From an uncultured Mucilaginibacter sp. (GTDB taxonomy: Bacteria; Bacteroidota; Bacteroidia; Sphingobacteriales; Sphingobacteriaceae), in the NCBI RefSeq assembly GCF_903893715.1, contig NZ_CAITNG010000073.1, positions 1 through 46,582 on the forward strand: a stretch of 46,582 nucleotides of DNA, given 5' to 3'. Below are positions 1-8,049 of this stretch, one piece after another. Within the stretch, counting starts at the first letter, position 1. Each line of letters starts with the position of its first letter. Made by a program: the position numbers and the translations under genes. Below the pieces are notes generated by a model. That model was not told the origin of the DNA. It did not search any database and was given only the letters and a program-made list of their open reading frames with translations.

Positions 1-38
1 ATATAGTTTTCTGCTGTTTGTTTCTTCTTGGTTTCCAT
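1..38 (-). CDS. Start of an unidentified gene, possibly IS transposase (partial)
   Basis: An ATG at 38-36 opens a frame that reads METKKKQTAENY and runs off the left edge of the window. It is preceded by an AT-rich leader. It lies just inside the sequence that interrupts porV, so it may be the first gene (transposase) of the inserted element. Twelve residues are too few to assign a family; the transposase reading is inference from position only. Confidence 0.4.
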   Translation of the reverse strand, partial: METKKKQTAENY

Positions 39-117
39 TGTCTTAAAGTTAATTAATCTTTGGAAACACTCCACAAGCTTAGCACCCTATCGGTCCACTT
101 TCAGCTGACGATTTACA
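1..117 (-). mobile_element. Probable insertion-sequence end (IS21-like) interrupting porV
   Basis: On the minus strand the porV reading frame stops abruptly and the sequence becomes TGTAAATCGTCAGCTGAAAG followed by TGGACCGATAGGG, then a leader and an ATG pointing outward. A TG-starting terminus and an AAAGTGGACCG motif are features I associate with the ends of IS21-family elements. The other end and any target duplication are outside the window. The interruption of porV is visible; the IS family is an inference. Confidence 0.5.
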
Positions 118-607
118 CTGTTAAACCAAGCGAAAAGTTTTCGCCATATTTTCGGGCAAGCGATACATCAAACGAGAACTCGTTAGGGTGTAAAGTACCC
201 AACGAGGTAGCTACATCATCGTAACTGTTAACACTGCCCATGTTAAAATACCGCATTGAGGCACCTATGGTATTACGTTCATCAAGCTTATCGAAAAAGC
301 TGATATAAGCCAGGTTAACATCGGGGAAAACGGTGCGCATCCATGGGCTGTATGAAGCGCTTATGTTTGTTGGTTCTCCAACAAAGGCCAGCTTAGCAGG
401 GTTCCAAAAAGTGGCGTTTGCATCGGGCGATAAAGCAACACCTGCCTCACCCAACGCCCCTGAACGTGCATCGGGCGATATGGTTAAAAATGGCACAGCG
501 GTAGTTATGGCGTTAGCATCACTGCCATTTGCAAAAACGCCCGTGGTTTGCGCCATACTTACGGAAGAGAACAAAAATAGCGCAACGAATGGGTAAAAAT
601 ATTTCAT
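113..607 (-). pseudogene. porV: PorV (LptO) T9SS outer-membrane protein, truncated
   Basis: This encodes the N-terminal 164 residues of PorV, the outer-membrane shuttle protein of the type IX secretion system that delivers CTD-tagged cargo to PorU for sortase-like cleavage. The start is set at the ATG at 607, which begins a signal peptide (MKYFYPFVALFLFSSVSMAQ). Family-typical stretches follow: TAVPFLTISPDARSGALGEA, then SPDANATFWNPAKLAF. PorV proteins are usually about 390 residues. Here the frame reads FSLGLTV and meets a TAA whose bases belong to the foreign junction sequence near 117. The barrel is less than half complete, so the product should not function unless another copy exists. The usual partner porU is not next to it in this window. 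Confidence 0.8.
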
Positions 608-876
608 GTAGAATTGGTTATAATTTAATGGTACAGTTATCGAATCAATGAATAACACTATTAAAAAAAACGACGTTGGTCTGTCAACAAAAAAGCAGTA
701 AAATATAATGAGTAAAATACTAAACTCCTAAAAAAATTAAATATTAAATAGGTTCAGAAATCTACTGCCGGATAAGTATAAATCAAGAAAATATTTGTTC
801 TGAAACTAAAAGACTTTAAGTAATACTTCATTATCACCTCTTCTGTGCTAAGCAAAGTAACAATTGCAGGCAGAAA

Positions 877-1527
877 CTATGAAGACCTTTTTTTGAAAAG
901 GTTGACTTTTGATTCGCGCCCGTTCAATAAACGCTCCACATTGCGCTGATGGGTAACCAAAATGAGTACGCAAATAGCCATGCCATATATGATGACGGAC
1001 TTGTTTACGCCTTCGGAAAAAATGAATGTAACACCAATGAGATAAGTAAAGCTGGCGATAATTGAACTTAAGGAAACGTATTTTGTGATGAGGAGCACAA
1101 TGATAAATACCACCACGCAAAGCAAAGCTGCCTGTATGTTAACGGCCAACACCATGCCGAAAAGTGTGGCAACACCTTTGCCACCCCTAAAACCCGCAAA
1201 TATTGGAAACAGATGCCCCATAACGGCTGTAATGCCGAGTGCAAGCTGGTAATTTGTAAAAGCCTGCGAGTGGATGGCCCCGGTAGTTGATACACCGATG
1301 AAAAATGCCAGGTTAGTTGCTGTCCAGCCTTTCAGTATATCAATAAGCATTACGGGTATACCGGCTTTTTTACCCAGTACCCTGAAAGTGTTTGTCGCAC
1401 CGGCATTACCGCTACCATATTCACGCACATCGACTTTGTAAAAAGCCAGACCAATCCATACAGCAGTTGGTATCGAACCAAATAAGTAGGCCAGTATGAG
1501 CGCTGAAATCGAATAAGTTGATATCAT
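877..1527 (-). CDS. plsY: Acyl-phosphate:glycerol-3-phosphate acyltransferase PlsY
   Basis: This membrane enzyme makes lysophosphatidic acid from acyl-phosphate and glycerol-3-phosphate, the first acylation in phospholipid synthesis. The 216-residue protein has several hydrophobic segments and the three PlsY signatures: GSGNAGATN at residues 38-46, GHLFPIFAGFRGGKGVAT in the middle, and THQRNVERLLNGRE near the C-terminus. Length matches the family (about 200 residues). It is the last gene of a minus-strand cluster, 43 bp after nadC, and is probably cotranscribed with nadC and the DUF4783 gene. The tail is lysine/arginine-rich. No clear terminator was found between it and porV. Confidence 0.95.
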   Translation of the reverse strand: MISTYSISALILAYLFGSIPTAVWIGLAFYKVDVREYGSGNAGATNTFRVLGKKAGIPVMLIDILKGWTATNLAFFIGVSTTGAIHSQAFTNYQLALGITAVMGHLFPIFAGFRGGKGVATLFGMVLAVNIQAALLCVVVFIIVLLITKYVSLSSIIASFTYLIGVTFIFSEGVNKSVIIYGMAICVLILVTHQRNVERLLNGRESKVNLFKKRSS

Positions 1528-1570
1528 CTCAGTACAATTATACTAAATGCCAACGTAAACACCATATTAA

Positions 1571-2419
1571 TTAATCATTAAAAGCTTTAAGGCTGAGGTC
1601 GAGGCTCTTTACCGAATGTGTTAAAGCACCTATGGAAATGTAATTTACGCCGCATTCGGCATACTCGCGTACATTTTGGATAGTAATGCCGCCGGATGCT
1701 TCGGTAACAAATTTGTTGCCTATCATTTCGACTGCCCTTTTGAGGTCCAACACTGAAAAATTATCGAGCAGGATACGTTGCACCCCTCCTGTTTGCATTA
1801 CCTCGGCCAACTCGTAAAAATTACGCACCTCGATTTCGATATCCAATTGTTTATTGTGCAGTGTTAAGTATTGTTTAGCGTTTGCGATGGCATTGGCAAT
1901 GCCGCCCGAATAGTCAACGTGATTGTCTTTTATCAAAATCATGTCGTATAAACCAAAGCGATGGTTTACCCCGCCGCCAATTTTAATGGCCAGTTTTTCG
2001 AAATAGCGGAAGCCGGGCGTGGTTTTACGGGTATCCAATACTTTTGTATCGGTCCCTTCCAACAGTTTAACAATTTGATGGGTTTGTGTGGCTATTGCCG
2101 ACATGCGCTGCATGCAGTTGAGTACCAAGCGTTCGGCTTTTAGTATGCTATGTACGCTGCCGTTAACAGTTAGCACAATGTCGCCGTAAACAATGGGTTC
2201 ACCATCGTGCATCAGGACATCGACCTTTATCGCGTCATCAATACAATTGAAAATTTCTATGGCTACATCAACTCCGGCCAATAAGCCGTCTTCCTTAACC
2301 AACAGTTTAGCTTTGCCTAACGTGCCTGCGGGGATGGTTGACAATGAGGTGTGGTCGCCATCACCTACATCTTCGGCAAGGTAACCTTTAATCAATTCGC
2401 GGATGATATTTTTATCCAA
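1571..2419 (-). CDS. nadC: Nicotinate-nucleotide diphosphorylase (carboxylating), QPRTase
   Basis: NadC converts quinolinate and PRPP to nicotinate mononucleotide, CO2 and PPi in de novo NAD synthesis. The 282-residue length is standard. Signature residues are visible: DTRKTTPG at 129-136, the conserved GGGVNHR at 148-154, KDNH at 164-167, and the C-terminal EASGGI stretch of the barrel. The gene lies 47 bp downstream of the DUF4783 gene and 43 bp upstream of plsY, all on the minus strand, which suggests one operon. Partner genes nadA and nadB are not in the window. Confidence 0.96.
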   Translation of the reverse strand: MDKNIIRELIKGYLAEDVGDGDHTSLSTIPAGTLGKAKLLVKEDGLLAGVDVAIEIFNCIDDAIKVDVLMHDGEPIVYGDIVLTVNGSVHSILKAERLVLNCMQRMSAIATQTHQIVKLLEGTDTKVLDTRKTTPGFRYFEKLAIKIGGGVNHRFGLYDMILIKDNHVDYSGGIANAIANAKQYLTLHNKQLDIEIEVRNFYELAEVMQTGGVQRILLDNFSVLDLKRAVEMIGNKFVTEASGGITIQNVREYAECGVNYISIGALTHSVKSLDLSLKAFND

Positions 2420-2466
2420 TACAGTGTTTTTTAAAGACGCATCAAAAGTAAAGAAATACTTTAAAG

Positions 2467-2859
2467 CTAATTGGGTTTTTCTTCGCGAATACTCAATTCG
2501 ATAAGCTGGTAAACCCCTTTGTTATTTTTAAGTGTGAAGGACGTGCGGTAAGGGCCGTTTTTGGTGGAGATAATGACGATTGCGTACTGCATATCGGGAT
2601 TGGAATTAATCTTGTGTACCACCGATACGGCATTCGGTGGGTTTTTTGCAAAAAAATTCTGGAGTATTGTTTCGGCTTGCTTCGCGGGATAGGTGTTTTC
2701 ATCTTCCAAAATACCTAAATCAATATTTGGTGCCAGTGTCTTGTATAGCTCAGGCAGGTTATCCTGCTTCAAGAGGGTTACAGTATGCTCGATAGGATCG
2801 CCCGTTCGGGGCTGCAACATGGCCAATGAAAATATAAAAGATAGATAAAGTAATTTCAT
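2467..2859 (-). CDS. DUF4783-type secreted protein
   Basis: This 130-residue protein starts with a short hydrophobic segment (MKLLYLSFIFSLAMLQ) consistent with a signal peptide. The body resembles the small NTF2/SnoaL-like DUF4783 family seen in Bacteroidota: a helix containing LKQDNLPELYKTLAP, a middle QAETILQNFFAKNPP, and a C-terminal sheet with GPYRTSFTLKNNKGVYQLIE. Biochemical function is unknown. It is the first gene of the minus-strand group with nadC and plsY and is divergent from gpmI across 70 bp. Location is likely periplasmic. The family assignment is from memory of the sequence pattern. Confidence 0.7.
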   Translation of the reverse strand: MKLLYLSFIFSLAMLQPRTGDPIEHTVTLLKQDNLPELYKTLAPNIDLGILEDENTYPAKQAETILQNFFAKNPPNAVSVVHKINSNPDMQYAIVIISTKNGPYRTSFTLKNNKGVYQLIELSIREEKPN

Positions 2860-2917
2860 AGAATGTGATGTACATCAATCTTACGCATAAATATACTTAA
2901 AGTTGCCTATATCAAAT

Positions 2918-2925
2918 TATATTTG
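2918..2925 (+). promoter_or_regulatory. Bacteroidota -7 box of gpmI
   Basis: TATATTTG is a perfect TAnnTTTG match, the -7 element of the Bacteroidota primary sigma factor. Its last base is only four bases before the GTG at 2930, so the transcript may be leaderless or nearly so. No good TTTG -33 element was found at normal spacing. Confidence 0.5.
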
Positions 2926-2929
2926 TGCC

Positions 2930-4456
2930 GTGGAAAAAACGAACAAAAAAGTAGCCCTCATTATCCTTGATGGTTGGGGATACGGCCGAAATGATAAATC
3001 GAACGCCATATTAGCGGCAAATACACCATTTTTTGATTCCATGCTGGAAAAATACCCGCACTCAAAGCTGCAGGCATCGGGCATATCGGTTGGTTTACCG
3101 GCAGGCCAAATGGGCAACAGCGAAGTGGGGCACATGAACCTTGGCGCTGGCCGGGTAGTGTATCAGGAACTGGGCCGTATCCACAAAGCTGTTGATGACC
3201 AGGAGTTTGACGAAAACCCGGTAATCAAAAACGCTTTTGACTATGCCAAACAACACAAAAAAGATGTTCACTTTATCGGGCTGGTATCCGATGGTGGCGT
3301 GCACTCGCATATAAAACATTTGAAAGGCCTTTGCGACGTCGCCGGCCGATTTGAATTGCCCAACGTATACATACATGCTTTTTTAGATGGCAGGGATACC
3401 GACCCGAACGGCGGCGTTAAATATATTACCGACTTAGAGAACTATGTTAGCGGAACCAATGTAAAGATAGCATCGGCCATTGGCAGGTATTATGCCATGG
3501 ATAGGGACAACCGCTGGGAGCGCGTGCGCAAAGCTTATGACATGTTGGTAAACGGCGAAGGCAAACATACCCACGACCTTGAGAAAGCCATTGCCGAATC
3601 GTATACCGAAGGCGTTACCGATGAGTTTATACTGCCGATAGTTAAGACTGACGATAACGACCAACCTATCGCGGTAATCAAACCCGGCGACGTGGTGTTA
3701 TGCTTTAACTTCCGTACCGACAGGGGCCGCGAAATAACCGTGGCTTTAACGCAAAAGGCATTCCCTGAATACAATATGCACCCGCTTGATTTGCACTACA
3801 TCACCATGACCACTTATGATGAGACCTTTAAAAATGTGCAGGTGGTATTTACCAAGGACGATCTGTCATTCACTTTAGGCGAAACTTTACAAAACGCAGG
3901 GAAAAACCAAATCAGGATAGCTGAGACGGAAAAATACCCGCACGTTACGTTCTTCTTCTCGGGCGGCCGCGAAAAGGAATTTGAAAACGAGAAACGTATC
4001 CTCATCCCGTCGCCAAAGGTTGCGACCTATGATATGCAGCCCGAGATGAGTGCAGCCGGCATACGCGACGCCATCATTCCTGAATTAAAATCCGGATGGG
4101 CTGATGTCATTATCCTTAACTTTGCCAATACCGATATGGTTGGCCATACAGGCGATTTTAACGCAGTTATAAAAGCCGCAGAAGCGGCGGACCAGTGCAC
4201 CCAAGCTGTTGTGGAGACAGGCATTGCCAATGGTTATTCGTTCATTATTATTGCCGACCACGGCAATGCAGAGTTTATGATAAACGATGACGGCACGCCA
4301 AACACAGCGCACACTACCAACCTGGTGCCTTGCATATTGATAGACACGGACTACAAAGAAATAAAAGATGGCAAATTGGGCGATATTGCCCCTACCATCC
4401 TGAAAATAATAGGTGTACCCATTCCAAAACAAATGAGTGAAAATGTGCTGGTATAA
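2930..4456 (+). CDS. gpmI: 2,3-bisphosphoglycerate-independent phosphoglycerate mutase
   Basis: This enzyme interconverts 3- and 2-phosphoglycerate through a phosphoserine intermediate with two Mn ions. A GTG at 2930 gives 508 residues, close to E. coli GpmI (514). An earlier TTG at 2903 would put the -7 box inside the gene and is rejected. The N-terminus VALIILDGWGYG carries the first metal aspartate (D14). GQMGNSEVGH places the nucleophile at Ser64. Later metal motifs include ADHGNAEFM and TAHTT. The last 14-20 bases overlap the next gene, a lipoprotein, so translation may be coupled. A non-homologous cofactor-dependent mutase (gpmA) lies at 27909-28598. Confidence 0.96.
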   Translation: MEKTNKKVALIILDGWGYGRNDKSNAILAANTPFFDSMLEKYPHSKLQASGISVGLPAGQMGNSEVGHMNLGAGRVVYQELGRIHKAVDDQEFDENPVIKNAFDYAKQHKKDVHFIGLVSDGGVHSHIKHLKGLCDVAGRFELPNVYIHAFLDGRDTDPNGGVKYITDLENYVSGTNVKIASAIGRYYAMDRDNRWERVRKAYDMLVNGEGKHTHDLEKAIAESYTEGVTDEFILPIVKTDDNDQPIAVIKPGDVVLCFNFRTDRGREITVALTQKAFPEYNMHPLDLHYITMTTYDETFKNVQVVFTKDDLSFTLGETLQNAGKNQIRIAETEKYPHVTFFFSGGREKEFENEKRILIPSPKVATYDMQPEMSAAGIRDAIIPELKSGWADVIILNFANTDMVGHTGDFNAVIKAAEAADQCTQAVVETGIANGYSFIIIADHGNAEFMINDDGTPNTAHTTNLVPCILIDTDYKEIKDGKLGDIAPTILKIIGVPIPKQMSENVLV

Positions 4457-4982
4457 ATCGGGACGCATATTATTGTTGTTTTTATTATTGGCGGCGGCAA
4501 GTTGCGCCCCCGAAACCAAAAACGATAAAGGGCAGCTGAGCTACTTTGATATAAAGAAATACTTTGCCGACGAAGCTGCAAGGTTGAGCAAAAAGTATCC
4601 GCATATCACAAAAACGGTGAGTTATAACGGGCAACAGGAAACCAAAAGCGTTGCTATAAAGCATTGGCAGCAGGAACTGAACTTGTTTATTGAATCGGAC
4701 ATTAACAAGCCCGCCTGGAAAAACAGCTACATAATTTATAAATGCGATACGGGTATTACCTATTTGAATGTGGATTCGACGTTGCACACGAGGCAGCTGA
4801 CCGTTTTGCTCAAAAAAGACAAAGTGACAGGCATCAAAGTGGATAACGTTACCGACAATATGCTTTATCAAACCACCGAAAGCCTGGTTTATTATCCGGA
4901 TAGCCTTTATGTGATAGAAAAGCACCAAAAAGTAAGGCTACTTGGCCGCAACGACTATAAGATAACCGGGAAGTTTAAGTAG
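4443..4982 (+). CDS. Hypothetical lipoprotein downstream of gpmI
   Basis: The protein begins MCWYKSGRILLLFLLLAAAS followed by the lipobox cysteine at residue 21, so it should be exported and lipidated. The remaining ~158 residues are hydrophilic, with a YFDIKKYFADEA segment and alternating beta-like stretches near the C-terminus (VRLLGRNDYKITGKF). No family was recognised. A GTG six bases earlier (4437) is an alternative start. The gene begins inside the end of gpmI and its stop overlaps the convergent TPR gene by 8 bp. Position suggests cotranscription with gpmI, but no functional link is evident. Confidence 0.75.
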   Translation: MCWYKSGRILLLFLLLAAASCAPETKNDKGQLSYFDIKKYFADEAARLSKKYPHITKTVSYNGQQETKSVAIKHWQQELNLFIESDINKPAWKNSYIIYKCDTGITYLNVDSTLHTRQLTVLLKKDKVTGIKVDNVTDNMLYQTTESLVYYPDSLYVIEKHQKVRLLGRNDYKITGKFK

Positions 4983-5604
4983 GCTGCCTGGCCGATGCTG
5001 TGGCCAACAGGTTTTTTGACTGATCCAGCAGTGTCGAGATATCTTTTCGTTCGGGGTTCTCGCTCAGTATTTTATCGAGGTCGGCTACGGATGCTTTTAA
5101 CGATTCGATGCCGCGGTTCCTGTCGTAAAATTTCGTGGCTTTTTGCAGTTTAAAAATGCCGTATTCCCGGTAAAATATTCCCCGGTTTTGATAGAATTTT
5201 GGGTCGGATGGCTCAATTGAGATAGCTTTTGTCAGATCGATAATGGCGCCTAGCCAATTTTTTTCCTTATCGGGCGGTGTAGCCTGGGCATCCTTTGCCA
5301 AAAAGCTTTTGGCCAATGCGCGGTAGTAATAAGCCGAGCAATCGGTAGGTTTTATCTCAATAAGCTTGCTATAAGTAGCGATGGATTTTTTATAGTTTTC
5401 GCTGTGGTAATAAGAGTAGCCGAGCATCCAAAGGGCGTTTGAGTTGGTGGAATCGACCACGCAGGCTTTTTCCAATTGCGTTACCGCGGATTTAAAATCG
5501 CCTTCCAATAAAGCTTGCTGCCCCAATTTGATATAGGCGCTTTGAGCCTGCACGCCCCCGATTGAAGAGGCCAATAAAAAGGGGAAAATAAATGAAAACT
5601 TCAT
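4975..5604 (-). CDS. Secreted TPR-repeat protein
   Basis: The start is placed at the ATG at 5604, which gives MKFSFIFPFLLASSIGGVQA as a signal peptide; an upstream TTG/ATG would add eight residues. The mature part is built of tetratricopeptide repeats: AYIKLGQQALLEGDFKSAV, ALWMLGYSYYHSENYKKSI, AYYYRALAKSFLAKD, and a repeat with FYQNRGIFYREYG. About four repeats are visible, so it is probably a periplasmic protein-protein interaction scaffold. Specific partners are unknown. It runs tail to tail into the lipoprotein gene with an 8-bp overlap. Confidence 0.8.
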   Translation of the reverse strand: MKFSFIFPFLLASSIGGVQAQSAYIKLGQQALLEGDFKSAVTQLEKACVVDSTNSNALWMLGYSYYHSENYKKSIATYSKLIEIKPTDCSAYYYRALAKSFLAKDAQATPPDKEKNWLGAIIDLTKAISIEPSDPKFYQNRGIFYREYGIFKLQKATKFYDRNRGIESLKASVADLDKILSENPERKDISTLLDQSKNLLATASARQPT

Positions 5605-5710
5605 TAGGTTTTTTAACCGATTAATCAAAGTAACAAAATTATTAACTCATTTATCAAGAAATTATTATGCCAAACTTCATTAAAATTTCATATTCAATTA
5701 TCCTTTTATA

Positions 5711-5745
5711 AAAAAGGCCGTTAACCTTGCAGCTAACGACCTTTT
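5711..5745 (-). terminator. Hairpin terminator after the first M13 peptidase
   Basis: On the minus strand AAAGGTCGTTAGC pairs with GTTAACGGCCTTT (two G-U/mismatch positions) around a TGCAAG loop and is followed by a run of T. It lies just beyond the stop of the peptidase gene ending at 5758. Confidence 0.75.
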
Positions 5746-5757
5746 AATATTGGTGAA

Positions 5758-7797
5758 TTACCAAACGTTCACACGCTCGCTTTCGGGGCGGTAAAGTTTA
5801 TCGCCGGGTTTAATGTCGAAGGCTTTATAAAAAGCAGCGGTGTTAAACAGCGGGCCGTTAACGCGGTACATTTCGGGCGAGTGCGGGTCGCCGCTGATGC
5901 GCATACGCATAGTTTCGTCGCGGGTTTTAATGCGCCATACCTGGCCGAAGGACAGGAAGAACCTTTGATCTGGCGTAAAGCCATCAATCTTAACGTCGCC
6001 TTTGCCTTGCGGAGTGTTTTTAAATGCCTGGTAAGCAATGGCCACACCACCTATATCGGCTAAATTTTCGCCTAATGTTAGTTGGCCGTTTACATGCAGG
6101 TCGTTCAATACGGTGTATTTGCTGTACTGATCGACAACCACCTGCGCACGGGCCTTAAATTTGGCGGCATCGTCTTTTGTCCACCAGTCTTTCAGGTTGC
6201 CGTCTTTATCGTACTGGCGGCCCTCATCATCAAAACCATGGGTCATTTCGTGGCCAATAACGGCACCTATGGCGCCATAGTTAATGGCATCATCGGCATC
6301 CTTGTCAAAGAAAGGGAACTGCAATATCCCCGCCGGGAAAACTATCTCATTAAATTGCGGGTTGTAATAAGCATTTACGGTTGGCGGTGTCATCCCCCAC
6401 TCTGTACGATCGACCGGTTTGGAGAGTTTATCGATCATTTCTTTATAATCGTGTTTTGCAATTGACTGCCGGTTTTGGTAGTAGGCATCCTTGCTGATGG
6501 TTACGTCGTCATATTTTTTCCACTTATCCGGATAGCCGATTTTTTTGGTGAAGGCGGCCAATTTTTCGACTGCACGTTTTTTGGTTTCCGGGCTCATCCA
6601 GCTGTTTTGCTCGATGCGTTGTTTGTAAACAGCTTGCAGGTTGTTCACCAGGTCGAGCATGCGTTTTTTAGCATCGGCGGTAAAATATTTCTCTACGTAA
6701 ACCTGGCCCAGCAATTCGCCAAGGCCGGCATCCACGTTGGTGACCATTTTTTTCCAGCGGGGCTTATCGGCCTTTTGGCCACTCAGGGTTTTGCCCCAAA
6801 ACTCAAAACTGGCATCGCGGAATGGTTTGCTCAAGGAGTTGGCCGCTCCGTTCAAAGCGGTAAACTCGAGGTCGGTTTTCCAAAGGTCGATGGGCTGGCT
6901 TTTTAACAAGCCATCCAAAGCCTGGTAGTATTTGGGTTGGCCAACCAATACCGTATCGGTTTTGGCACCTAAGCGGCTTAGCAAATCTTTTACATCCACA
7001 TCGGGCATTTGTTTCTGAAAGTCCGTTACGGCAAATTTATTGTAGTTTTTTACCGGGTCGCGCAATTCAACGGGGGTTGAATGCGATGCGGCTATGGTGG
7101 TTTCCAATTTTAAAATGTCGTTGGCATCTTTGGCCGCCGTGGCGGCATCTGTCCCCGAAAGGGTGAGTAATTTGGCAATATATTTAACATAGGCCGCGCG
7201 GATTTTTACGCTTGCCGTATCTGTTTTAAAGTAATAATCACGGTTGGGCAAGGTTATACCGGACTGGCCAAACTGAGCAGCGTTTTTGGTGCTTATCTTA
7301 TCATCGGGCTGCACATAAAATCCGAATAAAAAGCCGTCGCCATCTTTAAAGCTATCTGCCGAAAAGGCGATGAGTTGTTTATAGTCTTTTACCGCGGCAA
7401 TTTTGTCCAGCAATGGCTTAACGGGCTCATAGCCTAACTTGTCGATAGCTACGGTGTCCATGCCGCTGGTGTAGTAGTCAGCCACCTTTTGTTCTTTGGA
7501 GCCTGTTTCGTTGTTTTGGGCGGCCAAATTATCTAAAATGGTGTGCAGGTTTTTCTGGTTATCGTCGTACAAGGTGTAAAACGAACCCCAGCCGCGCTCA
7601 GAAGCGGGTATCTCTGTTTTTTTAATCCAGTTACCACTGGCATACAAAAAGAAATTGTCGCCGGGTTTAACGGTGGTGTCCATCCCGCTTTTGTCAAAAA
7701 AAACGGTGCGCACGGGTACATCGGTAATTGTTTTGTTTTTGCAGGCTATGGCAAATACCAAAGGCATAGCCAGCCAGGCATAAGATCTTGTTTTCAT
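5758..7797 (-). CDS. M13-family zinc metallopeptidase lipoprotein (PepO/neprilysin-like)
   Basis: This is a 679-residue peptidase of the neprilysin family. It starts with a lipoprotein signal ending in VFAIAC (Cys19), so it is probably anchored at the cell envelope. The M13 N-domain begins at about residue 40 with VKPGDNFFLYASGNW. The zinc site is complete: HEMTH at 516-520, with the third ligand E577 in GENLADIGG. The substrate-binding NAYYNPQFNEIVFPAGILQF motif and the C-terminal PHSPEMYRVN also fit. Family members cleave peptides of up to about 30-40 residues. A paralog with an ordinary signal peptide is at 25644-27713. A terminator follows. Confidence 0.95.
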   Translation of the reverse strand: MKTRSYAWLAMPLVFAIACKNKTITDVPVRTVFFDKSGMDTTVKPGDNFFLYASGNWIKKTEIPASERGWGSFYTLYDDNQKNLHTILDNLAAQNNETGSKEQKVADYYTSGMDTVAIDKLGYEPVKPLLDKIAAVKDYKQLIAFSADSFKDGDGFLFGFYVQPDDKISTKNAAQFGQSGITLPNRDYYFKTDTASVKIRAAYVKYIAKLLTLSGTDAATAAKDANDILKLETTIAASHSTPVELRDPVKNYNKFAVTDFQKQMPDVDVKDLLSRLGAKTDTVLVGQPKYYQALDGLLKSQPIDLWKTDLEFTALNGAANSLSKPFRDASFEFWGKTLSGQKADKPRWKKMVTNVDAGLGELLGQVYVEKYFTADAKKRMLDLVNNLQAVYKQRIEQNSWMSPETKKRAVEKLAAFTKKIGYPDKWKKYDDVTISKDAYYQNRQSIAKHDYKEMIDKLSKPVDRTEWGMTPPTVNAYYNPQFNEIVFPAGILQFPFFDKDADDAINYGAIGAVIGHEMTHGFDDEGRQYDKDGNLKDWWTKDDAAKFKARAQVVVDQYSKYTVLNDLHVNGQLTLGENLADIGGVAIAYQAFKNTPQGKGDVKIDGFTPDQRFFLSFGQVWRIKTRDETMRMRISGDPHSPEMYRVNGPLFNTAAFYKAFDIKPGDKLYRPESERVNVW

Positions 7798-7925
7798 GAA
7801 ATAATGATTAATCAGTTTTTATGAAGGTAGAAATTATATTTTATTCGGCAAAATTTGGCCCCGTACAGGCAATTTTTAATTGAACTAAAAGATTATCTCA
7901 ATTTTAATTACCTTTATTTACCAGC

Positions 7926-7942
7926 TTGGCACAGCTCTTGAA
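7926..7942 (+). promoter_or_regulatory. Sigma-54-like promoter upstream of lon
   Basis: TTGGCAC-AGCTC-TTGAA has the -24 GG and -12 elements at the exact 12-base step of RpoN promoters. The only deviation is GA instead of GC at -12. Predicted start is near 7953, giving about a 97-base leader before lon. No enhancer site was identified. Confidence 0.45.
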
Positions 7943-8049
7943 ATATTAATACCCCGACGGTAAATACACCATAATTTACCCAAAACAACCTGTCTACCAT
8001 GAACAGGCTGACAACTTGACGTTATTACAGACATATAGAAAGATATTTG

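Noticed and set aside
659..876. Hidden gene between porV and plsY
   Set aside because: The stretch is AT-rich with frequent stops in all frames; no start with a credible frame was found.
2903..2929. Extended gpmI start at TTG 2903
   Set aside because: It would place a perfect -7 box inside the gene and add nine residues that do not resemble the family; GTG at 2930 fits better.
4085..4519. 144-codon minus-strand frame across the gpmI end
   Set aside because: It overlaps the conserved coding sequence of gpmI and the lipoprotein gene, has Cys/His-rich random composition and no start signal.
6082..6465. 127-codon plus-strand frame opposite the first M13 peptidase
   Set aside because: It is an antisense shadow of a well-supported gene and has no recognisable protein features.
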